Source: Dehalococcoidia bacterium
GTDB lineage: Bacteria; Chloroflexota; Dehalococcoidia; Tepidiformales; Tepidiformaceae
Direction: 5' to 3'
Assembly: GCA_020850615.1 (NCBI GenBank)
Contig: JADZEI010000027.1
Span: 1 to 64,000 of the forward strand
DNA length: 64,000 bases
Position numbers and translations under genes: made by a program. Numbering within the stretch: position 1 is the stretch's first letter; each line of letters starts with the position of its first letter. Below the pieces are notes generated by a model. The model ran no database searches. It saw only the letters and a program-made list of their open reading frames with translations, and was not told where the DNA came from. Positions 8,486 through 15,278 of this stretch are shown here, piece after piece.

Positions 8486-8892
8486 GTTCCGAGCTCCTCG
8501 AGTTGAGCGCGCAACTGAGCCATGAATTCTGGGTCGAGGCGATCTGCTTCGGAGAGGAACGCCGAGAGACCGGCGCTCCCAAGCTTCACCATGGCCGCGG
8601 CGAGCACCTCGCCGCGCCGCTCGGAAAACTGTTCGCGGGTCAGCGCGGGCGAGTACAAGTGCGACTTGCCGGATGCCCTTCGATTCACGAGGCCTTTGCG
8701 GTGGAGCCGCTGGAGGACCGTCAGGATGGTCGTGTAGGCGAGCCCACGCGGGACGCCGACCTCGCTAAAGACATCGGGAGTCGAGAGTTCTCCCTTTTCC
8801 CAAAGGGCAGAGAGAACGAAGCTCTCCAATTCGCCGAGAGAAGTGGAAGGCACGGCCGGCTGCGCCTCGTTCATACCCATATCGTAGGACAT
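8482..8892 (-). CDS. blaI: BlaI/MecI/CopY-family transcriptional repressor
   Basis: The winged-helix repressor has about 136 residues from ATG 8892. A second ATG at 8880 is possible; the longer frame to 8988 has no coding character. LGELESFVLSALWEKGELST and RGLAYTTILTVLQRLHRKG are typical of the BlaI DNA-binding domain, and the C-terminal half is the dimerisation region. It is coupled to the M56 gene by a 4-base overlap. Such pairs control beta-lactam or copper genes by binding TACA/TGTA-type dyads; the candidate at 713-729 fits. Confidence 0.88.
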   Translation of the reverse strand: MSYDMGMNEAQPAVPSTSLGELESFVLSALWEKGELSTPDVFSEVGVPRGLAYTTILTVLQRLHRKGLVNRRASGKSHLYSPALTREQFSERRGEVLAAAMVKLGSAGLSAFLSEADRLDPEFMAQLRAQLEELGT

Positions 8893-9041
8893 TCGGCGGC
8901 TCAGCTCCGACGGCCAAGAGGGCGCGCCAAGGGGGCCGGAAGTTCCTACGTCCGTGCACTCGGCCTGACCTGCTAAAAAGGTACCCAACTCTCCGCGGAA
9001 GAACGGTTTGCGGAAATCCCGAACCGGGGGCCGACCTCTCG

Positions 9042-9515
9042 TTAAGGCCGGGATGACGAGGGAGCCCGTGGCTTCGTCCCTGCACGATCAACCAACGTTG
9101 TCAATCGTTCACGTTGGCGCTCTAGCGGCAACTTCGTCAGCCCTCTGAGCCACCGCTCCGACACTATTCCGGGTCCAGACTGCCGTTCCAACAGCTCCAA
9201 GGCTTCCGGAGCCAAGTCCAAAACGCTCAGGACTTGCGTGACCCGCGCCCGCGAGACTCCAAGCCGACGCGCGAGATTCGCGCGCGACTCGCCACGCTCT
9301 TCCATCGCACGCTTCCACTCTTGGGCGATGCGGACGGGGTCGGCTCGCGGCGCCGGCTCCTTCTCATCGGTCTCAGTACGTCCCGGCAGGTCTTCCCACG
9401 CGAAGTAGTGCCGTTTCTCGCCGTCCCGGCGTTTCTTGCCGCAATCGACCCTAAGGGTGACGTCCACGCGCAGAAAAGTTCGGGATCTGTCCCGGAAGGC
9501 GGAGCCACTTACCAC
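9042..9515 (-). CDS. HTH protein, ParB/Spo0J-like fold, function unknown
   Basis: The clear domain is a helix-turn-helix (RANLARRLGVSRARVTQVLS) in a basic protein. Before it lies a segment with RVDVTLRVDCGKKRRDGEKR and HYFAWEDLPG. The start is uncertain: GTG 9515 gives 157 residues, while ATG 9620 adds 35 that read through the tRNA-like sequence and look non-coding. Similar HTH proteins occur beside integrated elements. No recombinase is visible in the window. Confidence 0.5.
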   Translation of the reverse strand: MVSGSAFRDRSRTFLRVDVTLRVDCGKKRRDGEKRHYFAWEDLPGRTETDEKEPAPRADPVRIAQEWKRAMEERGESRANLARRLGVSRARVTQVLSVLDLAPEALELLERQSGPGIVSERWLRGLTKLPLERQRERLTTLVDRAGTKPRAPSSSRP

Positions 9516-9575
9516 CCAACGTGCCGCCCTCAGTCGGGGCGGTTGAACCAGGAGCTCCGCCGAGGGCTGGGTGCG

Positions 9576-9633
9576 GGCGGCTGCTAACCGTCCTTTGCGG
9601 GAAGGATTCGTGGTTCGCATCCACGTCGCGGAG
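9576..9633 (+). other. tRNA-Ser(GCT)-like 3' remnant
   Basis: The sequence folds like the 3' two-thirds of a class II tRNA. An anticodon arm GGCGG-CTGCTAA-CCGTC (anticodon GCT) is followed by a variable-arm hairpin TCCTT/AAGGA, a perfect T-stem CGTGG/CCACG around TTCGCAT, then seven bases and a G discriminator. No matching 5' acceptor strand or D-arm is present, and the T-loop lacks the conserved A58. It may be an attachment-site remnant rather than a working tRNA. Confidence 0.35.
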
Positions 9634-9636
9634 CCT

Positions 9637-9879
9637 CTAAGAACACTGGTTCCAGGCGGTCCCTTCAGCGACAACCTTAGTTTCGGGTCTGGGCGCTCGC
9701 GGAATGGCTCCGGCGGCGACGTGGCCGGTCGGGTCAACCCAGGTCGTGGGGTTGTTGGCGACGTAAGCATAGAGGTTCCAGCCCTGCGTGCCTTCGGGAT
9801 TGAGTAGGAACATGCCGGCAGATACCCATTGCCAGACGAGAGCCCCGCGGGGAACCGGGCCGAGGCCGAAGCCCGTCAA
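9637..9879 (-). pseudogene. Rhs C-terminal core fragment (remnant 1)
   Basis: The short frame carries the signature end of an Rhs core (NPEGTQGWNLYAYVANNPTT, then WVDPTGH), where Rhs proteins switch to their variable tip. Everything upstream of the core is missing and the tip after PTGHVAAGAIPRAPRPE is only ~20 residues. The only start is TTG. It overlaps the end of the immunity-like gene upstream by 4 bases. It is a truncated relic of a polymorphic-toxin gene. Confidence 0.7.
9707..9797. repeat. Rhs core repeat, copy A (91 bp)
   Basis: This segment matches 12854-12944 at 89 of 91 positions. It encodes the conserved NLYAYVANNPTTW-DPTGH end of the Rhs core. A diverged third copy lies near 10540-10630. 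Confidence 0.9.
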
Positions 9880-10166
9880 TAGATGACTGGGAACCCCAGG
9901 TCAGGCTCGCCGGCCCAAATGAGAGGCTGATCTGATTGGTACCGCCGCAGATGTATCGCGATGACAGCCAGGGCCTGGAGGATGGCTTCGAATCCATCAG
10001 CTCCCTCAACCGAGTGGACCGCCTCCTGACCGATTCCCACTATCTGGAACGGGCAATGCCAGGTGTCATCTCTCCTGGGATCAGCGAACGGGCGACCTAA
10101 CAGCACGGTGACTGTTTTCGTGGGGTCGTCAGCGAGTTCCAGATGTCGTCGCGCGATGATTTCCAT
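9876..10166 (-). CDS. DUF6968-like putative immunity protein
   Basis: ATG 10166 gives 96 residues; a TTG 18 bases upstream is weaker. The pattern LLGRPFADP, then WHCPFQIVGIGQEA, then GADGFEAILQALAVIAIHLR recurs in three other genes of this locus and recalls the DUF6968 family. In polymorphic-toxin loci a small gene directly after an Rhs tip is usually its immunity protein. Here it follows remnant 2 (10211-10660), whose Cys-rich tip it may once have neutralised. The role is inferred from position. Confidence 0.6.
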   Translation of the reverse strand: MEIIARRHLELADDPTKTVTVLLGRPFADPRRDDTWHCPFQIVGIGQEAVHSVEGADGFEAILQALAVIAIHLRRYQSDQPLIWAGEPDLGFPVIY

Positions 10167-10210
10167 GAGGCAAGAGACTCCCAACTGCTAGTTTAGCCCG
10201 CCAGACAGAC

Positions 10211-10660
10211 CTAGCAGGTCTTCCATGCACCTCGTATGCACTCAGTCCTCTCTTCCTCACGTTTCCACAGTGGCTTCCGACCGCTGGGTTTGATGCACTC
10301 AAGGTACATCCGCATGCAGGTGTTGATTCGAGAGTCGCGTGCGGCCGCACAGCCAGGCTCTGGATCGTATGGATGCTGAACGGTCTGCCAGATGTCGTTT
10401 AGCATCCAGGCCCCGGAGAACACCAGTGCAAGGTACGTCAGGTTGTCGCGGACATTCTCGCCAAGCAGCGTAAGCCCCGCCGTGGCGCCAGCTGCAACAG
10501 CCAGCGGCGCGAGGTTCTCCGGACTGGGCGCTCGCGGAATGGCCGACGCCGCAGCGTGACCTGTCGGGTCCACCCAAGTTGTCGGATTGTCCGCAACATA
10601 CGGGTACAGGTTCCAACCCTGCGTCCCCAGGGCATTCGGCTCGCCGGGTAAGCGGGAATC
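10211..10660 (-). pseudogene. Rhs C-terminal fragment with Cys-rich tip (remnant 2)
   Basis: The frame opens after a TAG at 10661-10663 and has no good start. It encodes the end of an Rhs core (NLYPYVADNP, DPTGH), a hydrophobic stretch (LTYLALVFSGAW then LNDIWQTVQ) and a ~50-residue tip with six cysteines (GCAAARDSRINTCMRMYLEC and ending TECIRGAWKTC). The bulk of the Rhs protein is missing, so this is an orphan tip cassette. No known nuclease or deaminase motif is evident. Confidence 0.65.
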
Positions 10661-10672
10661 CTAAGAGAGCCG

Positions 10673-11143
10673 CTAGAAAGAGGCGATGGAGTCACGCATC
10701 GGCATGGCAACTGGCACCGTCGTTGCTGTTGGCGTGCGCGGACCGAACGGAGAGTTGCCCGGTGCCCTTTGCGCTTCAGTTCTCAGAATCGTAGTCGTCC
10801 CCGGGGCGTCCGTGAACTGTAGGAAGTCCCTGTCCGCACGCGGACCGAAGATGATGGGGAAGCCGAGGTCGGAGGTGCCCAGCCAACTGAGCTCGGTGCC
10901 CGGCGCGGTTCGAAGATGGACCGCGATTGTTCCCAAGGCCACGAAGAGCGCGGCAAATCCATCCACGCCGGAGACCAAATGCACAGCCTGGCGGCCAATC
11001 CCCGTGATTTGGAAAGCACACAGCCACTCTTCAGGATCGCCCGGGTTCGGCCGTGGCATCCCCAGCCGCACTGTCACCGTTTGTTCACCATTCTGCAAGA
11101 CCCGTTCAATATGAAACTTCTGAGGTTCCGTTGTTACGACCAC
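10673..11143 (-). CDS. DUF6968-like putative immunity protein, C-terminally extended
   Basis: By alignment with its truncated neighbour (MVATREPKQF) the start is GTG 11143 (VVVTTEPQKF), giving 156 residues; a further in-frame GTG at 11152 directly follows the neighbour's TAG. The core (TVRLGMPRPNPGDPEEWLCA, then GVDGFAALFVALGTIAVHLR) matches the other DUF6968-like genes. A ~50-residue Pro/Thr-rich tail is unique to this copy. It precedes the remnant-2 tip. Confidence 0.6.
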   Translation of the reverse strand: MVVTTEPQKFHIERVLQNGEQTVTVRLGMPRPNPGDPEEWLCAFQITGIGRQAVHLVSGVDGFAALFVALGTIAVHLRTAPGTELSWLGTSDLGFPIIFGPRADRDFLQFTDAPGTTTILRTEAQRAPGNSPFGPRTPTATTVPVAMPMRDSIASF

Positions 11144-11152
11144 CACGCCCAC

Positions 11153-11341
11153 CTATCCATCCTTACAGGCTTGGTAGTCAAGCCATGCAGAAGTGATACA
11201 ACGGGCGCGCCTTACTTGGCATTCCAGCGTGGGAACGCCGGACCGTGGCATTCCGAGACGGACAGTTGCTTCTGCGCCGTCGGTTTCACGCTGCAGCGTC
11301 CGCTCCACCACGAATTGCTTCGGTTCCCGCGTTGCAACCAT
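11153..11341 (-). pseudogene. Truncated DUF6968-like gene
   Basis: ATG 11341 has an excellent ribosome-binding site (GAGGGGG, five bases before). The first ~40 residues (MVATREPKQFVVERTLQ, then EATVRLGMPRSG) parallel the next gene. The sequence then loses the family pattern and ends at a TAG that directly abuts the next gene in the same frame. It is a truncated tandem duplicate, 62 residues long. Confidence 0.6.
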
Positions 11342-11351
11342 ACGAACCCCC

Positions 11352-11717
11352 TCACCGGTCCGGCGGCTCAACGTGGCGGTCGACTTCTGTCGGCAGGTAG
11401 CCTCCTGTAGCTGGTCGGCGCAGAAGCTCATCAAGGCAGAAATAGTCATCGCGGCGTCCCTCGTAGTTGACTGAGCCCCGCTGCCTCAACCTATTCACCT
11501 CGACGGCGGCATCTACGAGGCCGTTGAGTAGGGCTTGGAGGGAATCTGAGCCGCGCGGCCGGCTCTCGTACTTCCGCTCGCCGACCTCAACGGATACCGG
11601 CACGACCCAGTCAGCCCAGGACAGTTCCGTCGGTCGGCCTATGCGAACCCGAACCGGGAGTATCTCTGAGCCAATGCGCAACTGGGCGGAGCCATCGGCC
11701 ACTTCACCCTCATCCAT
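11352..11717 (-). CDS. Putative immunity protein, second family (DDYFCLDELL type)
   Basis: A 121-residue protein starts one base after the stop of the upstream Rhs tip, the usual toxin-immunity spacing. RVRIGRPTELSWADWVVPV and the C-terminal block RRDDYFCLDELLRRPATGGY define the family. A paralogue lies at 13200-13577, with the same SLQALLNGLV-type helix and DDYFCLDELL motif. I do not recognise a named domain. Immunity to the neighbouring tip is inferred from position. Confidence 0.6.
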   Translation of the reverse strand: MDEGEVADGSAQLRIGSEILPVRVRIGRPTELSWADWVVPVSVEVGERKYESRPRGSDSLQALLNGLVDAAVEVNRLRQRGSVNYEGRRDDYFCLDELLRRPATGGYLPTEVDRHVEPPDR

Positions 11718-11718
11718 C

Positions 11719-12123
11719 TTACCCCTCCGGATACAGACCTTTGACGCACAGTTCGCCGTCAGGATCATCCCATGGCATGGGGGGCCAGTATGTGACGCCC
11801 GAGCGACGATTCAGCCAACCCTGAGATACGATGTTCGCGCAGCATCTGTATTGGCGCGCCGACTTGGCCCAATCACCGCACATCCCGCGCAGCCGGTCGG
11901 CCTTCGGATCGCAGGCTGAACGTCCATCGTTGTCTTGAACGGTTTGCCAGGTGTCGACCAGCGTCCAGGCCCCGGCGAACACCAGTGCGAGGTAGGTGAA
12001 CGCATCTCGGAGTTGCAACCCGAGCCCGGTGAGGGCGTCCTGTGCGAGCGCTCCCACAACGTATGGTGCCAGCGAGTCGGTTACGCCACCGGCGGCCGGT
12101 GGCCTGGGGAATAGTCGCGGCCC
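11719..12123 (-). pseudogene. Orphan Rhs tip (remnant 3)
   Basis: The frame is open from the stop of the upstream gene. It encodes the post-core linker (PRPPAAGGVTDSLAPYVVGA), the hydrophobic segment DAFTYLALVFAGAWTLVDTW and a Cys-containing tip to residue LYPEG. Only the tip and linker survive; a one-base difference near the core boundary relative to remnant 4 breaks the frame into PTGH. GTG 12057 is the only plausible start (112 residues). Shared sequence with remnant 4 shows duplication. Confidence 0.6.
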
Positions 12124-12477
12124 TCACTCGGGGCGCTCCTTCGGGCTCCTCGCTGCACGAAAGAAGAACTCCGGCGCGAACCGTGGATAGCCGTAGAAGC
12201 GAACATCCGATTCTGATCGCAGATCTTCGACGAACGTACCTAGCGCGACCAAGGCATTGGTCAGTGCCTCAATCCCATCCGTGCCTGCCATTGACCACTC
12301 GGCAGCAGCTTCAGTGCCAAGTCGGATTCGATATGAACAATACCATGTCACACGCGCGGTGCTTGGACAAAATGGTCTGCCCAGGTCGATCAGAAGGGAT
12401 CGAGAGGAGCCATCAGCACCCGTTAGTACGCCTTCACTCGTGGCTATGATGTCGGACAGGTCGGTCGGCTGAGTCAT
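12124..12477 (-). CDS. DUF6968-like putative immunity protein
   Basis: ATG 12477 overlaps the stop of the upstream Rhs tip (ATGA), giving 117 residues; a TTG two codons earlier is possible. LLIDLGRPFCP, VTWYCSYRIRLGTEAA and GTDGIEALTNALVALGTF show the same pattern as the other family members. It sits directly behind remnant 4 and is the likely immunity partner of that tip. Confidence 0.6.
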   Translation of the reverse strand: MTQPTDLSDIIATSEGVLTGADGSSRSLLIDLGRPFCPSTARVTWYCSYRIRLGTEAAAEWSMAGTDGIEALTNALVALGTFVEDLRSESDVRFYGYPRFAPEFFFRAARSPKERPE

Positions 12478-12644
12478 TCGCAAATCGCCTTATCGTGGCC
12501 CTTCTCCCAGGGCAGCTTGTGGCCGGGGCCTGGATAGCCCTTGCACTCGAGCATTCGGCCGGCCGTCACTCCCATGCAGCAAGCATGTTTGACCCCGTCT
12601 CCCTTGGCCCACCTGCTGCAATTTCCTTGATTATCCATCCACTG

Positions 12645-12691
12645 TTCCGTACAAGTCTTATTCTGGTCGGAGTCCTTCACGGTCTGCCAGA
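12645..12691. repeat. 47-bp direct repeat, copy 1
   Basis: Identical over 47 bases to 13619-13665. It lies inside the Rhs tip and encodes WQTVKDSDQNKTCTE on the minus strand. The two copies flank remnant 4 and the 13200-13577 gene, as expected from cassette duplication or recombination. Confidence 0.9.
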
Positions 12692-12853
12692 TGTCGACCA
12701 GGGTCCAGGCGCCGGCGAACAAGAGAGCCAGGTAGGTGAACGCATCTCGAAGCTGCAGCCCGAGTCCGGTGAGGGCGCCCTGTGCGAGCGGCTCCCACCA
12801 TGTAGGGTGCCAGCGAGTCGGTCACGCCACCGGCAGTCGGAGGCCTGGGGATT

Positions 12854-12944
12854 GCTCCGGCGGCGACGTGGCCGGTTGGGTCAATCCAGGTCGTGGGGTT
12901 GTTGGCGACGTAAGCATAGAGGTTCCAGCCCTGCGTGCCTTCGG
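12854..12944. repeat. Rhs core repeat, copy B (91 bp)
   Basis: Partner of 9707-9797, differing at two positions. Homologous recombination between the copies would delete the ~3.1 kb of tip and immunity cassettes between them. Confidence 0.9.
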
Positions 12945-13199
12945 CGTTTGGCTGGACTGTGTCCGCGGCGGTCAAGCGGCCCAGCACCGGGTCGTAGTAG
13001 CGGGCACGGAGGTATTCGAAGCCCGTTGCGTCCCACTGTTCACCTGTGAATCGGAACTGGCCGAGGGTGCCGGTTGACGAAGCGACCGATCCGAAGGCGT
13101 CGTAGTCTGCCGACGCTGAGAGCGCGGCGCCGGAGTCAGTCCACCCGCGCACGGAACCCAGTGCGTCAGTGAGGGTGTGTCATCTCGGGCCAGTCCTCG

Positions 13200-13577
13200 C
13201 TACGACCGTGGTGGCGCATCCGCCCTCCGCACTTCTTCCCCTCCCGCAGGCAGGTGTCCCTTCGTGGCTGGCGTGCGCAACAGTTCGTCCAGGCAGAAGT
13301 AGTCGTCGGAGCGCCCCAAGTAGTGGATCTTGCCCCTTTCACGCAGCTTGTGCACCTCGACTGCCGTCGCGATCAGACCGCTCAGGAGCGCCTGCATAGA
13401 ATCCCCTCCCATCGCTTGGTGTACGTGCTCTTCTTCACCGATTACGAGGTTCACTCGAACGAGCCAACGGGAATCCGATGACTCGGTAGGGCGGCTGATC
13501 TGCACACGAACCGATATCCACTCGTCGTGTTCCTGTAGCCACAGCACCGATGTTGCAAAGGGGGGCTCGTCGTGCAT
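13200..13577 (-). CDS. Putative immunity protein, DDYFCLDELL type, second copy
   Basis: A 125-residue protein starts at ATG 13577 with GGAGG seven bases upstream. SMQALLSGLIATAVEVHKLR and RSDDYFCLDELLRTPATKGH closely parallel the 11352-11717 gene. It lies between the surviving Rhs core (remnant 4) and a short tip relic at 13602, which indicates insertion or recombination at this point. Immunity function is inferred. Confidence 0.6.
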   Translation of the reverse strand: MHDEPPFATSVLWLQEHDEWISVRVQISRPTESSDSRWLVRVNLVIGEEEHVHQAMGGDSMQALLSGLIATAVEVHKLRERGKIHYLGRSDDYFCLDELLRTPATKGHLPAGGEEVRRADAPPRS

Positions 13578-13601
13578 CAGCGCTCCTCCGGGTGGAATCG
13601 G

Positions 13602-13680
13602 TCAACACAGACCTATTGGTTCCGTACAAGTCTTATTCTGGTCGGAGTCCTTCACGGTCTGCCAGGTGTGGACTAGCAGG
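13602..13680 (-). pseudogene. Rhs tip relic (remnant 5)
   Basis: A ~23-residue stretch (VHTWQTVKDSDQNKTCTEPI then GLC and stop) is the start of the same Cys-rich tip as remnant 4, cut off after the shared repeat. There is no core upstream. It marks the right edge of the Rhs debris. Confidence 0.6.
13619..13665. repeat. 47-bp direct repeat, copy 2
   Basis: Exact copy of 12645-12691, located in the remnant-5 tip relic. Sequence after the repeat diverges at once. Confidence 0.9.
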
Positions 13681-13797
13681 GTGTTGCTGAATGACCCGGC
13701 TTCGTCCCAACTCGACAATAAGCGATGTCCTGGAGTGGTCTCCAGGTTCGCCCCATCGCACCCGCGAGATGACGCCTGCGGACGGCCGCGACGGGGC

Positions 13798-14217
13798 CTA
13801 CGTGGATTCCTGCCAGCCGGAGACGCCAGCTGCCTGTTCGATCCACTCACGGACGACGGGGTCCTTCGCTTCTTCGAGCGTCTTGATCTTCACGTAGCGG
13901 CTTCGGCCGGAATCGCCGAGGGGCGGTTGGGCGGCGAAGTCTGCGCCGCCAAAGAAGACCAGGTTCACGGACACGTCGTACGAGACCATCTCGATGAGCC
14001 ACCCGCGCTCGGGCAGGCCGTAGTAGGCCTTCTTCCACTTCACGGCGTACTGGAGGCCCGGGATGGTGTCGCGGATGAGCGCGTCCAGGTGCTGGACGAT
14101 GGGAGCCAGGTCCGGCATGACGCGGCGCATCCACTCATCGATGTCCGTGTGGCTGGTGGTGGGTTCCGGCGGCTTCCGCGTCGTTCCTGCGCCGCCCGAC
14201 TTGCTCTTGCGTTCCAT
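13798..14217 (-). CDS. DUF1801 domain protein
   Basis: This 139-residue soluble protein has a Ser/Gly/Pro-rich start and a DUF1801-like domain (WMRRVMPDLAPIVQHLDALI, then IPGLQYAVKWKKAYYGL and GWLIEMVSYDVSVNLVFFGG). DUF1801 proteins share an alpha/beta fold with YdhG/YjbR-like proteins and have no settled function. It is the first gene right of the Rhs region with the composition of the chromosome, so the island boundary lies near 13.7 kb. Confidence 0.8.
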   Translation of the reverse strand: MERKSKSGGAGTTRKPPEPTTSHTDIDEWMRRVMPDLAPIVQHLDALIRDTIPGLQYAVKWKKAYYGLPERGWLIEMVSYDVSVNLVFFGGADFAAQPPLGDSGRSRYVKIKTLEEAKDPVVREWIEQAAGVSGWQEST

Positions 14218-14387
14218 ACGGTCAGTCTATGGGATTCGGAATGCGAGCGGGGCGGCCCGAGCTGCCGAGGTGAGCCACTCCGGGTGTAAGTGCCGCAGGT
14301 GGGGCTCGTTTCCGGCCGTGCGGGAACCGAAACCCGGGTCCCTGGGATGTTCACCCCATGCGGGGACACCGGTAGGGTGGGCGGCAC

Positions 14388-15278
14388 ATGTTGACCTGCG
14401 AGGGGCTGACCAGGCGCTTTGGCGATGTCGTCGCGCTGGAGGGGGCTTCGCTGACGGTGGAGCCGGGGAGGATGGTGGGGTTCCTCGGCCCGAACGGCTC
14501 CGGGAAGACGACGGCGATGCGCTCGATCTTCGGCCTGGTGCGCCTGGATGCGGGGCGGGTGCTCTGGGACGGCCGCCCGGTGGATGGCAGCGTGACCCGG
14601 CGGTTCGGCTACATGCCGGAGAGCCGGGGCCTCTACCCGCGGATGCCGGCCGGGGAGCAGGTGGCGTATTTCGCGACACTGCATGGCGTGGACCGGGCGG
14701 AGGCTCGGCGCAGGGCGAACCACTGGCTGGCCAGGTTCGGGATCGAGGAGCGCGCTGGTTCGAAGGTGGAGACGCTGTCCCACGGCAATCAGCAGCGCGT
14801 GCAGCTCGCCGTCGCGCTGGCCTTCGAGTCTGACCTGCTGGTGCTCGATGAGCCGTTCGCCGGGCTGGATCCGCTCGCTGTCCAGGTCATGGGCGAAGTG
14901 GTGCGGGAGGAGGCGGCCAGGGGCGCCGGGGTGCTGTTCTCCAGTCACCAGCTGGACCTGGTGGAGGGCCTCTGCGACGACGTGGTGATCATCCATCACG
15001 GCCGCGTGGTCGTCGCCGGCCCGCTGGAGGCGGTGCGCGCTGCGTCGCCGCACCGGTACATTGAGGTGACCGGCGAGGCAGCGGACGGGGCGTGGTACCG
15101 CGGCATCCCAGGGGCCGAGGTCGTGGAGGAGCGCCGGCGGGCAGTCCGGCTCCGGGTCGACGCGCAGGCCGACCCGGGCGCCATCCTGGCATTGGCGCGT
15201 GGCGCCGGGCAGGTGGATGGCTTCCGGTTCGAGCCGCCGTCGCTCTCGGACCTGTTCGTGGAGGCGGTGCGCCGATGA
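14388..15278 (+). CDS. ABC exporter ATP-binding subunit (NatA-like)
   Basis: The 296-residue ATPase has Walker A GPNGSGKT (34-41), signature LSHGNQQRVQLAVAL (about 129), Walker B LLVLDEPFAGLDP and switch His in SSHQLDL. A C-terminal ~70-residue domain resembles the DUF4162 extension of NatA-type exporters. Its TGA overlaps the permease ATG, so the two form a coupled operon. It probably energises export of sodium, a drug or another small compound; the substrate cannot be read from sequence. Confidence 0.92.
   Translation: MLTCEGLTRRFGDVVALEGASLTVEPGRMVGFLGPNGSGKTTAMRSIFGLVRLDAGRVLWDGRPVDGSVTRRFGYMPESRGLYPRMPAGEQVAYFATLHGVDRAEARRRANHWLARFGIEERAGSKVETLSHGNQQRVQLAVALAFESDLLVLDEPFAGLDPLAVQVMGEVVREEAARGAGVLFSSHQLDLVEGLCDDVVIIHHGRVVVAGPLEAVRAASPHRYIEVTGEAADGAWYRGIPGAEVVEERRRAVRLRVDAQADPGAILALARGAGQVDGFRFEPPSLSDLFVEAVRR

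Larger units (their letters stand above)
12474..13179 (-). pseudogene. Rhs core and Cys-rich tip, 5'-truncated and frameshifted (remnant 4)
   Basis: This is the largest Rhs piece. It opens after a TGA at 13180-13182 with TDALGSVRGWTDSG, then YDAFGSV, GQFRFTGEQWDATGFEYLRA, RYYDPVLGRL and NLYAYVANNPTTWIDPTGH, the standard Rhs core end. One extra base near 12790, compared with remnant 3, shifts the frame. The tip then continues as FTYLALLFAGAWTLVDIWQT and a tip with eight cysteines ending DKAICE. The YD-repeat barrel upstream is absent. It is non-functional as written. Confidence 0.75.

Noticed and set aside
9551-9575. 5' acceptor and D-arm for an intact tRNA-Ser
   Set aside because: GGAGCTCCGCCGAGGG resembles a tRNA-Ser 5' end, but it does not pair with the 3' acceptor strand and the D-stem does not close.
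12701-13800. CRISPR array in the repeat-rich region
   Set aside because: The repeats are few, unequal and encode Rhs protein segments. No regular spacer pattern exists.
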